Shown here in pieces: positions 25,330 through 33,485 of a stretch of 41,419 bases of DNA. A program made the position numbers and the translations under genes. The stretch is taken from positions 1-41,419 of the forward strand of contig VGEU01000018.1 of NCBI GenBank assembly GCA_016869145.1, read 5' to 3'. Origin of the DNA: Alphaproteobacteria bacterium (GTDB taxonomy: Bacteria; Pseudomonadota; Alphaproteobacteria; MPNO01; VGEU01). The notes under the pieces were generated by a model. The model saw only the letters and a program-made list of their open reading frames with translations, was not told where the DNA came from and searched no databases. The stretch's first letter is position 1, and each line of letters begins with the position of its first letter.

Positions 25330-26223
25330 TTGCGTCGGTCCCTTTCGTCGAGCCGTGGTTGGGCCGCGCTGGTCGGCGCGAGCCTGTTGATTTCCTGCCA
25401 GCAGGGACCGACCGGCCAGACGGTCCGCACCGATCCCGGCGATCCCTGCGGCTACGCCCGCCAGCCATTGGCCGAGACCGGTGCCGCGCTGGCGCGGGCA
25501 CTGCCCGGTGGCGGGTCGGGCTATCTCGAGGCGAAGCGCCAGGAGACCCGGGCCACCACCGACCTCGCCGCGGCGATCGATGCCGATGCCCAGGCCGACG
25601 ACGCGGAGATCGTGAAGGCGGGCAACGCGCTCGCGACGCTCACCCGCTGTCGGCAGGACCAGATCAACACCGTGGGCGCCGCCTTGCAGCGGCGCGAGAT
25701 CGGGCAGGGCGATGCGCGCGGCCGCTACCAGGCGATCGCCGGCGCGCTCGACCAGGACGCGACGATGATGGCGGCGGTCGTCGACCGGGCCAATGCCCGC
25801 GCGGAAACCTACCTCACCGCCCGCGCCAGCGCGCTCGGCGAGCCGGTCGCCAACCGCAACAACCCCGCGCCGCAGGCCGGCGGGACCTATATCGTGAAGA
25901 ATGCCGCGAACCTCCGCGGCCAACCGGCGATCACGGCGCCGATCGTCGGCCGGCTCTCGGCCGGACAGACGGTCGCGGTGACCGGACGAAGCGCCGACGG
26001 CAAGTGGCTCGCCGTTCAGGGCCTGTCGGGGACAGCCTTCGTCTCGGCGTCGCTGCTCGCGCCGACCTCGCGCGCCGAGGCGCGCCGTCGCCCGCAACCG
26101 CGCCATTTGACCGAGCAGTTCGCCGCCAATACCCGCGACGCCGCCGACCGCCTGGAGCGCTTCCGCGGCCTCAAGCGCGAGGTCGACGCGCGCGCCGTCG
26201 AGCCCGGCGGGCCGACCAGCTAG
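25330..26223 (+). CDS. SH3b-domain lipoprotein
   Basis: A 297-residue predicted lipoprotein. The N-terminus LRRSLSSSRGWAALVGASLL runs into the lipobox LISC, so Cys near residue 22 would be lipidated. A helical Ala-rich region (about 50-170) with QDQINTVGAALQRREIG is followed by a bacterial SH3 domain near 180-240: GTYIVKNAANLRGQP, then GRLSAGQTVAVTGRS and GKWLAVQGLSGTAFVSASLL. Such domains often bind peptidoglycan peptides in the periplasm. The start is TTG at 25330, with GGAG upstream at the right distance; an ATG 123 bp upstream would bury the signal sequence behind an arginine-rich stretch. It is transcribed alone and ends in TAG near a hairpin. Confidence 0.8.
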   Translation: MRRSLSSSRGWAALVGASLLISCQQGPTGQTVRTDPGDPCGYARQPLAETGAALARALPGGGSGYLEAKRQETRATTDLAAAIDADAQADDAEIVKAGNALATLTRCRQDQINTVGAALQRREIGQGDARGRYQAIAGALDQDATMMAAVVDRANARAETYLTARASALGEPVANRNNPAPQAGGTYIVKNAANLRGQPAITAPIVGRLSAGQTVAVTGRSADGKWLAVQGLSGTAFVSASLLAPTSRAEARRRPQPRHLTEQFAANTRDAADRLERFRGLKREVDARAVEPGGPTS

Positions 26224-26229
26224 ATCTTA

Positions 26230-26250
26230 TCCGGCGACGCGGACGCCGGA
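26230..26250. terminator. Hairpin between convergent genes
   Basis: TCCGGCG-N7-CGCCGGA is a perfect 7-bp stem just after the SH3b stop (26223) and 78 bp from the end of the convergent aminotransferase gene. Only two T follow, so it may work weakly in either direction. Confidence 0.45.
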
Positions 26251-26327
26251 TTGCCGGCGCGCGCGGCGACCCGTGACGCCTCGAAACCGGCATCTGGTCG
26301 CGCGGGAGCGGAACCCGCGTCGGAACG

Positions 26328-27554
26328 CTAGGCCCCTGCGTAGACCGCGAGCGCCGCGTCGAGCCCGGCATTGGGCGGCGCGCCATAGCCGCGGCGGCGG
26401 AGCACCGCGTCGAGCGCGACGAGGCACATCGCCACGCACTCGCGCGTGCTGGTATAGCCCATCGTGCCGATGCGCCAGATCTTTCCGTGCAGCGGCCCGA
26501 ACGAGGTGCCGATCTCGATCCCGAACTGGGTGAGGAGATCGTGCCGCACCGCCTCGCCGTCGACACCGGCGGGGATATGGACGCCGGTGACGTTCGCCAT
26601 CTTGTGCGCCGCATCGCCGAACACGCGGAGCCCCATCGCGGCGAGGCCGGCGACGAGCGCCTCTGAGGTGCGGCGATGACGCGCGAAGCGTCGGTCGAGC
26701 CCTTCGGCGAGCGCGATGCGGGCGCACTCGCGCGCGGCGTAGAGCATCGTCGTCGCCTCGGTATGATGGTTGAGCCGCTTGTCGCTCCAGTACTCCATCA
26801 GCATCGCGAGGTCGAAATAGTTCGAGGCGATGACCGGCCCGTCGCCGGCGGGCGCATCGGGGTCGCGGAGCCCCTGCTCGATGTGGCGGCGCCGCGCGAT
26901 GCGATCGGCGAGGCGGTCGTTGAGGGTGAGCGGCGCCGAGCCGGGCGGGCCGGAGAGGCACTTCTGAAGCCCCGCGGTGCACGCATCGATCGACCACGCA
27001 TCGACCGGCAGATCGACGCCGCCAAGCGTCGCGGTGGCGTCGACATAGAGGAGGACATCGTGGCGACGGCAGATCGCGCCGATCTCGGCGAGCGGTTGTG
27101 CCATCGTCGTCGAGGTGTCGCCATGGACGCAGGCGAGAAGCTTCGGCCGGACGCGCCGGATCGCGTCCTCGATCGCCTCGGGCAGGAAGACGCCGCCCCA
27201 CTCGGTCTCGATCGCGTCGACCGTAGCGCCGACACGGCGACCGATCTCGCACAGGAGATGGCCGAATCGGCCGAAGATCGGGACCAGCATCCGGTCGCCC
27301 GGCTCGAGGACGGAGACCAGCACCGCCTCGATGCCGGCGCGCGCGGTGCCATCGACGAGGAACGTCCAGCGGTTCGCGGTCTGGAACACGCCGCGATAGA
27401 GCGCCATGGTCTCGGTCATGGCGGCGGTGAAGGCGGGGTCGAACTGGCCGAGCAGCGGCATCGCCATCGCGCGGAGAACACGCGGGTCCGCATCGACCGG
27501 TCCCGGCCCCATCAGGAGCCGGCGCGGCGGGATCGGTTCGGCACTCTCGGTCAT
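26328..27554 (-). CDS. pucG: (S)-ureidoglycine-glyoxylate aminotransferase-like class V aminotransferase
   Basis: A 408-residue PLP enzyme. MGPGPVDADPRVLRAMAMPL opens the fold. LLGQFDPAF places a Gln at residue 37, and Asn262 occurs in DKRLNHHTEAT; to my recollection a Gln and an Asn at these places mark ureidoglycine transaminases from serine- and alanine-glyoxylate enzymes. The PLP lysine is Lys198 in AGLQKCLSGPPG, with the metal/phosphate region VDATATLGG upstream. Context decides the name: it is the last gene of an operon with urate oxidase, HIU hydrolase, OHCU decarboxylase and allantoinase. ATG at 27554 has GAGGGG upstream. The alternative is a serine-pyruvate aminotransferase. It ends in TAG. 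Confidence 0.85.
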   Translation of the reverse strand: MTESAEPIPPRRLLMGPGPVDADPRVLRAMAMPLLGQFDPAFTAAMTETMALYRGVFQTANRWTFLVDGTARAGIEAVLVSVLEPGDRMLVPIFGRFGHLLCEIGRRVGATVDAIETEWGGVFLPEAIEDAIRRVRPKLLACVHGDTSTTMAQPLAEIGAICRRHDVLLYVDATATLGGVDLPVDAWSIDACTAGLQKCLSGPPGSAPLTLNDRLADRIARRRHIEQGLRDPDAPAGDGPVIASNYFDLAMLMEYWSDKRLNHHTEATTMLYAARECARIALAEGLDRRFARHRRTSEALVAGLAAMGLRVFGDAAHKMANVTGVHIPAGVDGEAVRHDLLTQFGIEIGTSFGPLHGKIWRIGTMGYTSTRECVAMCLVALDAVLRRRGYGAPPNAGLDAALAVYAGA

Positions 27555-27566
27555 GGCAACGGCCCC

Positions 27567-27920
27567 TCAGCTGCCGCGATAGGTGGTGTAGCCCCAGGGT
27601 GAGACGAGGAGGGGCACGTGATAATGGCCGTCCGGATCGGCGATGCCGAAACGGATGACGATGGTATCGAGGAAGGCGGGCGTCGGCAGGCTCTTGCCGA
27701 CGGCCCGGAAATACGCGCCCGCCTCGAACGCGAGCTCGTAGCATCCGGCGGCGAGCGCGTCATCGGCGAGGAGCGGTCCGTCGCAACGCCCGTCCGCATT
27801 GGTCGTGGTCGTGACGAGGAGCATCCGCCGCTCGCCGTCGATCCGGTGCAGCGCGAGCCGCATGCCGGCCGCGGGACGGCCGTCGGCGGTGTCGAGCACA
27901 TGCGTCGTTAACCGTCCCAT
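27567..27920 (-). CDS. uraH: 5-hydroxyisourate hydrolase (transthyretin-like)
   Basis: A 117-residue enzyme that opens 5-hydroxyisourate to OHCU, the step after urate oxidation. It has [17 protein letters not shown] at 4-20 with the catalytic His, an Arg in [25 protein letters not shown] and the classic C-terminal YRGS tetrapeptide. No signal peptide, so cytosolic. It lies 10 bp after puuD and 12 bp before pucG. Confidence 0.97.
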   Translation of the reverse strand: MGRLTTHVLDTADGRPAAGMRLALHRIDGERRMLLVTTTTNADGRCDGPLLADDALAAGCYELAFEAGAYFRAVGKSLPTPAFLDTIVIRFGIADPDGHYHVPLLVSPWGYTTYRGS

Positions 27921-27930
27921 CGCGCCGCTC

Positions 27931-29133
27931 TCACTCGGTTTTCGCGCCCTGGCGGATCCAGGCGCCGATCATGTCGCGTTCCTCGGGCGTCATGCCGGTC
28001 GAGTTGCCGATCGGCATCGCGACCGAGGCGACCGAGGTCGCCCAGATGCGGTCGCGATGGCGCCTGATCTGGTCCGGATTGTCGAGGCGGACGTTCTTGG
28101 GCGGCGTCTTGAAGTCCGGATTCGTCGGCGCTGCCGCGTGACAGTTGACGCACCGCTTGTCGACGATCTCCTTGACCTCGGCGAAGGTGACCGGCGCCGT
28201 CGCGCCGCCGCCCGCGGCCATGTCGCCGCCAGGCGGGGCCGTCGCGATCATGACGGCGATGAAGAGCGCGACACCGGCCGGGATCGGCCACCACGCGATA
28301 CGTCTGGCGTTCTTGAGATTGAACCAGTGGCGGATCACCGCGCCGACCGCGAACAGCGCGAGCAGGATCGCCCAGTTATGCTTGTGACCATAGGTGCCGG
28401 GATAATGGGCCGACAGCATCACGAACACGACCGGCAATGTCAGGTAGTTGTTGTGCACCGAGCGCTGCTTGGCACGCTTGCCGAGCGTCGCGTCGGGCTC
28501 GGTGCCGGCCTTGCGCGCGTTCACGAGCTGGCGCTGCGCCGGAATGATCCGCATCCAGACATTGGCCACCATGATGGTGCCGATCAGGGCGCCGACATGC
28601 ATATAGGCGGCGCGGCCGGCGAGGAGCTGTGTCAGCGCGATCGAGATTGCGCAGAGGAGGACGATGCCGATGACGGCGGACCAGACACCCTTCTGCGCGA
28701 GGGCGGATGTGTAAAGCGCGTCATACACCACCCACGATATGACGAGCGCGCCGAGACCGATCAGGATCGCGGTCGACTTCGGGATGTCGAGAATGTCCGG
28801 GTCGACCATGAACGAGGCCGAGCCGAGATAGTAGATGACGACGAGGAGGAGGAAGCCCGTGATCCAGGTGAAGGCCGCCTCCCACTTGAACCAGTGGAGC
28901 GTCTTCGGGAGTTCCTCCGGCGCGACCGCGATCTTGTCGACGACGTAGAACCCGCCCGAATGGACCATCCAGAGCTCGCCCTCGACGCCCTTCTTCGGCA
29001 CGGCCGGCGGCTCGAGATGGCTGTCGAGCCACATGAAATAGAACGAGGCGCCGATCCACGCGATGCCCGTGATGACATGCGCCCAGCGTAGCGCGAGGCT
29101 CAGCCAGTCGGCGAGAGTGGGATCGAGGGTCAT
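27931..29133 (-). CDS. puuD: Membrane urate oxidase with C-terminal cytochrome c domain
   Basis: A 400-residue protein of the PuuD type, a cofactor-distinct urate oxidase that passes electrons to a haem instead of making peroxide. About eight membrane helices fill residues 10-290, with signatures [50 protein letters not shown] and [17 protein letters not shown] cytochrome c part at about 320-400 carries CVNCH and a later Met in [12 protein letters not shown], a likely axial ligand. Between them lies GGDMAAGGG, a flexible linker. The haem domain would face the periplasm. Spacing to uraD and uraH is 16 and 10 bp. Confidence 0.95.
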   Translation of the reverse strand: MTLDPTLADWLSLALRWAHVITGIAWIGASFYFMWLDSHLEPPAVPKKGVEGELWMVHSGGFYVVDKIAVAPEELPKTLHWFKWEAAFTWITGFLLLVVIYYLGSASFMVDPDILDIPKSTAILIGLGALVISWVVYDALYTSALAQKGVWSAVIGIVLLCAISIALTQLLAGRAAYMHVGALIGTIMVANVWMRIIPAQRQLVNARKAGTEPDATLGKRAKQRSVHNNYLTLPVVFVMLSAHYPGTYGHKHNWAILLALFAVGAVIRHWFNLKNARRIAWWPIPAGVALFIAVMIATAPPGGDMAAGGGATAPVTFAEVKEIVDKRCVNCHAAAPTNPDFKTPPKNVRLDNPDQIRRHRDRIWATSVASVAMPIGNSTGMTPEERDMIGAWIRQGAKTE

Positions 29134-29149
29134 CCGGCGGTGGGCCTCG

Positions 29150-29659
29150 TCACGGTTCGCGGATCAGCGCGGCCAGGCGGAGTGCCGCGATCCGCTTGAT
29201 GTTGGCGAGCGCCTCGCGCCGTTCGGCGTCGGCATCATGGGCGAGGCGCCGCTCGAATGCATCGAGGATAGAGGCTTTCGTATGATCGCGCACGGCGACG
29301 ATGAAGGGGAACCCGAACCGGCGACGATAGGCATCGTTCAGCCGGTGGAAGCGTTCGAACTCCGCATCGCTCAGCCGGTCGAGGCCGGCGCTCGTCTGCT
29401 CGGCGGTCGAGTGCGCCCCGAGCGTGCCCGACCGCGCCGCGCACCCGGCGAGATCGGGATGCGCGCGGATCAGCGCGAGCTGGGTGTCCGCTCCCGCATT
29501 GGCGACGACCGCGGCCATGGCGGCCTCGAGCGCGGCGCGGTCGGCGAACGGACGCGCCGACGAGACACTGTCGGCGACCCACGGCGAATGCTCATAGATC
29601 GCACCCAGCGTCGCCACGAAGGCGGCGCGGTCCATGGCGTTGATCTCGGCGAGCCGCAT
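29150..29659 (-). CDS. uraD: 2-oxo-4-hydroxy-4-carboxy-5-ureidoimidazoline decarboxylase
   Basis: A 169-residue helical enzyme that decarboxylates OHCU to (S)-allantoin. It has IYEHSPWVAD, the catalytic-His motif LIRAHPDLAG (His67), STAEQTSAGLDRLSD and LNDAYRRRFGFPFIVAVRDHTK, all typical of the family. The C-terminal end ERREALANIKRIAALRLAALI also fits. Length is normal. Start ATG is at 29659, 10 bp after the ABC permease stop. Confidence 0.96.
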   Translation of the reverse strand: MRLAEINAMDRAAFVATLGAIYEHSPWVADSVSSARPFADRAALEAAMAAVVANAGADTQLALIRAHPDLAGCAARSGTLGAHSTAEQTSAGLDRLSDAEFERFHRLNDAYRRRFGFPFIVAVRDHTKASILDAFERRLAHDADAERREALANIKRIAALRLAALIREP

Positions 29660-29669
29660 CGATCCCGCC

Positions 29670-30446
29670 TCAGGCCGCGGCGTTCCGCCCCGACCGGAAC
29701 GCCCAGTGCACGACGCGGCTCTCGAAATAGGCGAAGATCGCGTACATGACGATGCCCTCGATCGCGAGCGCGACGAGACCGGCGAAGACGAGCGGCATCT
29801 GGAAGTTCGAGCCCGCCTGGAGCATCAGGTGGCCGATGCCGGCATTGGCGCCGACGGTCTCGGAGACGACGGCCCCGACGAAGGCGAGGGTGATCGCGAC
29901 CTTGAGCGATCCGAAGAAATAAGGCTGCGAGCGCGGGATGCCGACCTTGAGCATGATGTCGAGCTTCTTCGCGCCGAGCGCGCGAAGGACGTCCTCGAGC
30001 TCGGGCTCCGTCGTCGCGATCCCGGTCGCGACGTTGACCACGATCGGGAAGAACGAGATCAGGAAGGCGGTCAGGATCGCCGGCACTTCGCCGATCCCGA
30101 ACCAGATGATCAGGATCGGGACGACCGCGACCTTGGGGATCGAGTTGAAGCCGACCATGACCGGGTAGAGACCGCTATAGATGAAACGCGACCAGCCGAC
30201 GACGATGCCGCAGACCAGGCCGAACACGACCGCGATCCCGAAGCCGACCAGCGTCGTCCACAGCGTGACGGCGGAATTGCGCAGGATCGGTCGCCAGTAG
30301 ATGACGAAGGCCTCGGCGATCGCGCTCGGCGCCGGCAGGACGAAGGGATCGACCCGGAAGAGCCGGCACGCGAGCTCCCAGAGAAGGATCGAGGCCGCGG
30401 TGAAGGCCCACGGCGCGATCCGTTCCCACTGCCGTTCGCTGATCAT
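29670..30446 (-). CDS. ABC transporter permease, SsuC/TauC-like
   Basis: A 258-residue inner-membrane permease of the nitrate/sulfonate/thiamine-precursor class. About six helices are present: PWAFTAASILLWELACRLF, TLWTTLVGFGIAVVFGLVCG, ILTAFLISFFPIVVNVATGI and MPLVFAGLVALAIEGIVMYA. The EAA loop is represented by LRALGAKKLDIMLKVGIPRS. ATG at 30446 overlaps the ATPase stop as ATGA. It is embedded in a purine-degradation operon, so a purine, urate or allantoin-like substrate is the best inference; this family is better known for sulfonates, nitrate and HMP. Confidence 0.9.
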   Translation of the reverse strand: MISERQWERIAPWAFTAASILLWELACRLFRVDPFVLPAPSAIAEAFVIYWRPILRNSAVTLWTTLVGFGIAVVFGLVCGIVVGWSRFIYSGLYPVMVGFNSIPKVAVVPILIIWFGIGEVPAILTAFLISFFPIVVNVATGIATTEPELEDVLRALGAKKLDIMLKVGIPRSQPYFFGSLKVAITLAFVGAVVSETVGANAGIGHLMLQAGSNFQMPLVFAGLVALAIEGIVMYAIFAYFESRVVHWAFRSGRNAAA

Positions 30447-31231
30447 TGCCGGCGGACGGTCGCGATCTGGTCGCGGAGCTCGTGGACGATGTCGACGAAG
30501 GCGGGCTCGTAGCAGACCGAAAGCTCGCGCGGCCGCGCGAGGTCGATCCGCCGCGTCGTGACGATCCGCCCCGGGCGCGCGCTCATGACGTGGATCGTGT
30601 CGGCGAGAAAGACCGCCTCGCGGAGGTCGTGGGTGACGAGGATGACCGTGAAGCGGTGCTTCTCCCAGAGGTCGCGCAGCACGCACCAGAGCTCTTCGCG
30701 CGTAAAGGCATCGAGCGCGGCGAAGGGCTCGTCGAGCATCAGGAGCGCCGGCTGGTGGATGAGCGCGCGGCAGAGCGAGGCGCGCTGCTGCATGCCGCCC
30801 GAGAGCTCCCAGGGGTAGCGGTCGCCGAAGCCGCCGAGCCCGACGGTCGCGAGGAGCTCCTCCGCCATCGTCTTGTAGCGCGCATGCTCGGCGCGGAACC
30901 GGCCGCGATGCGGCTCGACGATCTCCATCGGCAGGAGCACGTTGTCGATCGTTCGCCGCCACGGCAGGAGCGTCGGGTTCTGGAACGCCATGCCGGCGAT
31001 CTTGAGCGGACCGTCGACGACCGCGCCCTCGACCGCGACGCGGCCACGCTGCGGGCGCACCAGCCCGGTGACGAGCTTCATCAGGGTCGACTTGCCGCAA
31101 CCCGACGGTCCGACCACGGCGGCGAACTCGCCCTTGCCGACGCTGAGCGAGGTGCCCTGGAGGGCGAGCACCCCGCCGTTCTCGCCGCGATAGGTGAGCT
31201 CGACGTCCTCGATGTCGACAAATCCCGCCAC
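30443..31231 (-). CDS. ABC transporter ATP-binding protein, SsuB/TauB-like
   Basis: A 262-residue ATPase. It shows Walker A GPSGCGKST, the Q-loop GMAFQNPTLLPWR, signature LSGGMQQRASLCRALI, Walker B LLMLDEPFAALD and the H-loop ILVTHDLREAVFLAD. The N-terminus VDIEDVELTYRG is typical. The start is GTG at 31231. The permease start overlaps its stop by 4 bp and the binding-protein gene ends 40 bp upstream. Confidence 0.94.
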   Translation of the reverse strand: MAGFVDIEDVELTYRGENGGVLALQGTSLSVGKGEFAAVVGPSGCGKSTLMKLVTGLVRPQRGRVAVEGAVVDGPLKIAGMAFQNPTLLPWRRTIDNVLLPMEIVEPHRGRFRAEHARYKTMAEELLATVGLGGFGDRYPWELSGGMQQRASLCRALIHQPALLMLDEPFAALDAFTREELWCVLRDLWEKHRFTVILVTHDLREAVFLADTIHVMSARPGRIVTTRRIDLARPRELSVCYEPAFVDIVHELRDQIATVRRQ

Positions 31232-31271
31232 GGCGGCGCCGTCCGGCTCGTCGGCAGCCGTCCGTACGCGC

Positions 31272-32291
31272 CTAGTGCACCATCCGCTCGGACTGCGGCG
31301 GCAGGAAGCGCGTGTCGAAGACGTCGCTCGCCTTGGGCTTGGCCTTGAAGTCGTAGGTGACCGCGATCTGCTCGATCGATCGCGACAGACGCGCCATGTC
31401 GACGCTGCCGAAGCCGTTCGCCTTCACCCACGGCGTCAGCACATTGTCGTTGATCGCCATCTTGAGCCGGTCGAGCTCGATCTTCTCATCGCCGATCTCG
31501 TTCCGCTTGATGACGCTCTTCACCGCGCTCGCCGGGTCCTTGATCGTGTCCCTGACGCCCCTGATCGTCGCGCGCACGAAGCCTTCGACCGCCTTGGGGT
31601 TGGCCCTTGCGAAGTCGGGGTTGACCATCACGGCGTTGCCGTAGAGCACGAGGCCATAGTCCGACATCAGGAGCACCTTGATGTCCTGGTCGGCGACGCC
31701 GCGCGACTTGAGATTGAAGAACGACGAGAACGAGAACCCGGTAATTGCGTCGACCTCGCCCGAGGCGAGCATCGGCTCGCGCACCGGGAAGCCGACATTC
31801 TTGACGTTGACCTTGCTCGCGTCGATCCCGTTCTCCTGCACGAACGCCTTCCATTGCGCGAAAGCGCCGTCTGGCGCCGGGGCGCCGAGGACGCGGCCCT
31901 CGAGGTCCTTGGGCTTCGTGATGCCGGTCTTGCGCAGCGTGACGATCGCGAAGGGGGGCGCGTCGTAGATCATCGCAACGCCCTTCACCGCCTTGTCGGG
32001 ATTCTGGTCGATGAACTTGATCAGGGAATTGATGTCGGCGAAGCCGAGCGGATAGGTCCCGCTCGCCACGCGCGTGATGCCCTGGACAGAGCCCTGGCCG
32101 GAATCGATCGTCACGTCGAGCCCTTCGGCCTTGTAATAGCCCTTGTCGACCGCGACGAAGAACGGCGCGGAGGGCCCCTCGAACTTCCAGTCGAGGGCGA
32201 ACTTGATATCGGTCTGGGCGTCGGACTTGCTCGCGAGCGCGAGGCTCGCGACGAGGGCGGCCGCGAGGGCGGGCGGGGCGGATAGCTTCAT
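31272..32291 (-). CDS. ABC transporter substrate-binding protein, NMT1/THI5-like
   Basis: A 339-residue periplasmic binding protein. Its signal peptide MKLSAPPALAAALVASLALA ends near SDAQ. The mature part shows IKFALDWKFEGPSAPFFVAVD and GYYKAEGLDVTIDSGQG, close to the NMT1/THI5 consensus. GTYPLGFADINSLIKF, GSVQGITRVASG and AITGFSFSSFFNLKSRGV follow. ATG at 32291 is chosen because it begins the signal peptide. It is the first gene of the importer; a 189-bp gap separates it from puuE, with no gene or clear promoter visible to me. Purine-pathway context suggests it binds a purine or allantoin-type compound (inference). It ends in TAG. Confidence 0.9.
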   Translation of the reverse strand: MKLSAPPALAAALVASLALASKSDAQTDIKFALDWKFEGPSAPFFVAVDKGYYKAEGLDVTIDSGQGSVQGITRVASGTYPLGFADINSLIKFIDQNPDKAVKGVAMIYDAPPFAIVTLRKTGITKPKDLEGRVLGAPAPDGAFAQWKAFVQENGIDASKVNVKNVGFPVREPMLASGEVDAITGFSFSSFFNLKSRGVADQDIKVLLMSDYGLVLYGNAVMVNPDFARANPKAVEGFVRATIRGVRDTIKDPASAVKSVIKRNEIGDEKIELDRLKMAINDNVLTPWVKANGFGSVDMARLSRSIEQIAVTYDFKAKPKASDVFDTRFLPPQSERMVH

Positions 32292-32480
32292 GGGGCGTCG
32301 TCTCCGTGATGCGGTGGGCGGGCGCCGTGGCGCGGCCGGCGTGACGGCGCGCCTCGCACGGGGCCCTGACGCTGCGGGGTCACACAAACGCGATGCCGGT
32401 ACAGGGGAACGCTTCGGGCCGAGTGATTAGCGCGTCCGGCGCGGTCCGTCCACTGGCGGCTGCGCGGCCGCGCTGCGGCT

Positions 32481-33398
32481 TCATGCCGCTCGATAGGGGT
32501 GGACGGCCTGCCAGTGGCGGGCGATGTCGATCCGCCGGCACAGCCAGACCCGGTCGTGGCGGGCCAGGTGGTCGAGGAACCGGGCGAGGCCGGCGGTCCG
32601 GCCGGGCCGGCCAACCAGCCGGCAATGGAGACCGATCGACATCATGCGCGGCCGATCCAGGCCCTCGGCATAGAGCGTATCGAAGCTGTCGCGAAGATAG
32701 GCGAAGAACTGATCGCCACTGTTGAAGCCCTGCGCGGTCGCGAAACGCATGTCGTTGGCATCGAGCGTGTAGGGCACGACGAGCTGCGGCCGGCCGCAAG
32801 TCGTGTCCCAGTAGGGGAGATCGTCGCCGTAGCCGTCGGCGTCATAGACGAAGCTGCCGTCCTCGACCACGAGGCGGCGTGTATTCGGGCTGGTCCGCCC
32901 GGTATACCAGCCGTCGGGCCGGGCGCCGGTCATCCGGGTGTGGATCGCGATCGCGCGCCGCATGTGGTCGCGCTCGGTCGCCTCGTTGACGTGCTGGTAG
33001 TCGATCCAGCGCCAGCCGTGGCTCGCGACCTCCCAGCCCGCCGCCATCATGGCCGCGACCGCCTCGGGATTGCGCGCCATCGCCATCGCGACCCCGAACA
33101 CCGTGACCGGCACGTTTCGTGCAACGAACAGTCGGTGGAGCCGCCAGAATCCGGCGCGGCTTCCGTACTCGTAGAGGCTTTCCATGTTCATGTGCCGCGC
33201 GCCGGCGATCGGGGAGGCACCGACGATTTCGGATAGGAACGCCTCCGACGCGGGGTCGCCGTGGAGGATCGCGTTCTCGCCGCCCTCCTCGTAGTTGATC
33301 ACGAACTGGACGGCGATGCGGGCGCTGCCGGGCCAACGGGCCTCGGGCGGCGTGGCGCCATAGCCCACCATGTCGCGTGGATAGTCGTCGTCGGTCAT
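32481..33398 (-). CDS. puuE: Allantoinase, PuuE type (polysaccharide-deacetylase fold)
   Basis: A 305-residue NodB-fold enzyme that hydrolyses allantoin to allantoate without the zinc site of classical allantoinase. It has VQFVINYEEGGENAILHGD near 30-48, HMNMESLYEYGSRAGFWRL, GWEVASHGWRWIDYQ, GWYTGRTSPNTRRLV, DADGYGDDLPYWD and the late motif SIGLHCRLVGRPGR. ATG at 33398 has GGAGA upstream; an upstream in-frame start is not needed. It heads the purine operon, 87 bp after the histidine kinase gene on the same strand. Confidence 0.95.
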   Translation of the reverse strand: MTDDDYPRDMVGYGATPPEARWPGSARIAVQFVINYEEGGENAILHGDPASEAFLSEIVGASPIAGARHMNMESLYEYGSRAGFWRLHRLFVARNVPVTVFGVAMAMARNPEAVAAMMAAGWEVASHGWRWIDYQHVNEATERDHMRRAIAIHTRMTGARPDGWYTGRTSPNTRRLVVEDGSFVYDADGYGDDLPYWDTTCGRPQLVVPYTLDANDMRFATAQGFNSGDQFFAYLRDSFDTLYAEGLDRPRMMSIGLHCRLVGRPGRTAGLARFLDHLARHDRVWLCRRIDIARHWQAVHPYRAA

Positions 33399-33485
33399 CG
33401 GGTCTCCGGATAGCGTGGTGGTCGGGGACGAATGACGCAACGATAGGGGCGCGACCGGCGAAGCGCCAGCGGCGCCGCGTCGGGA

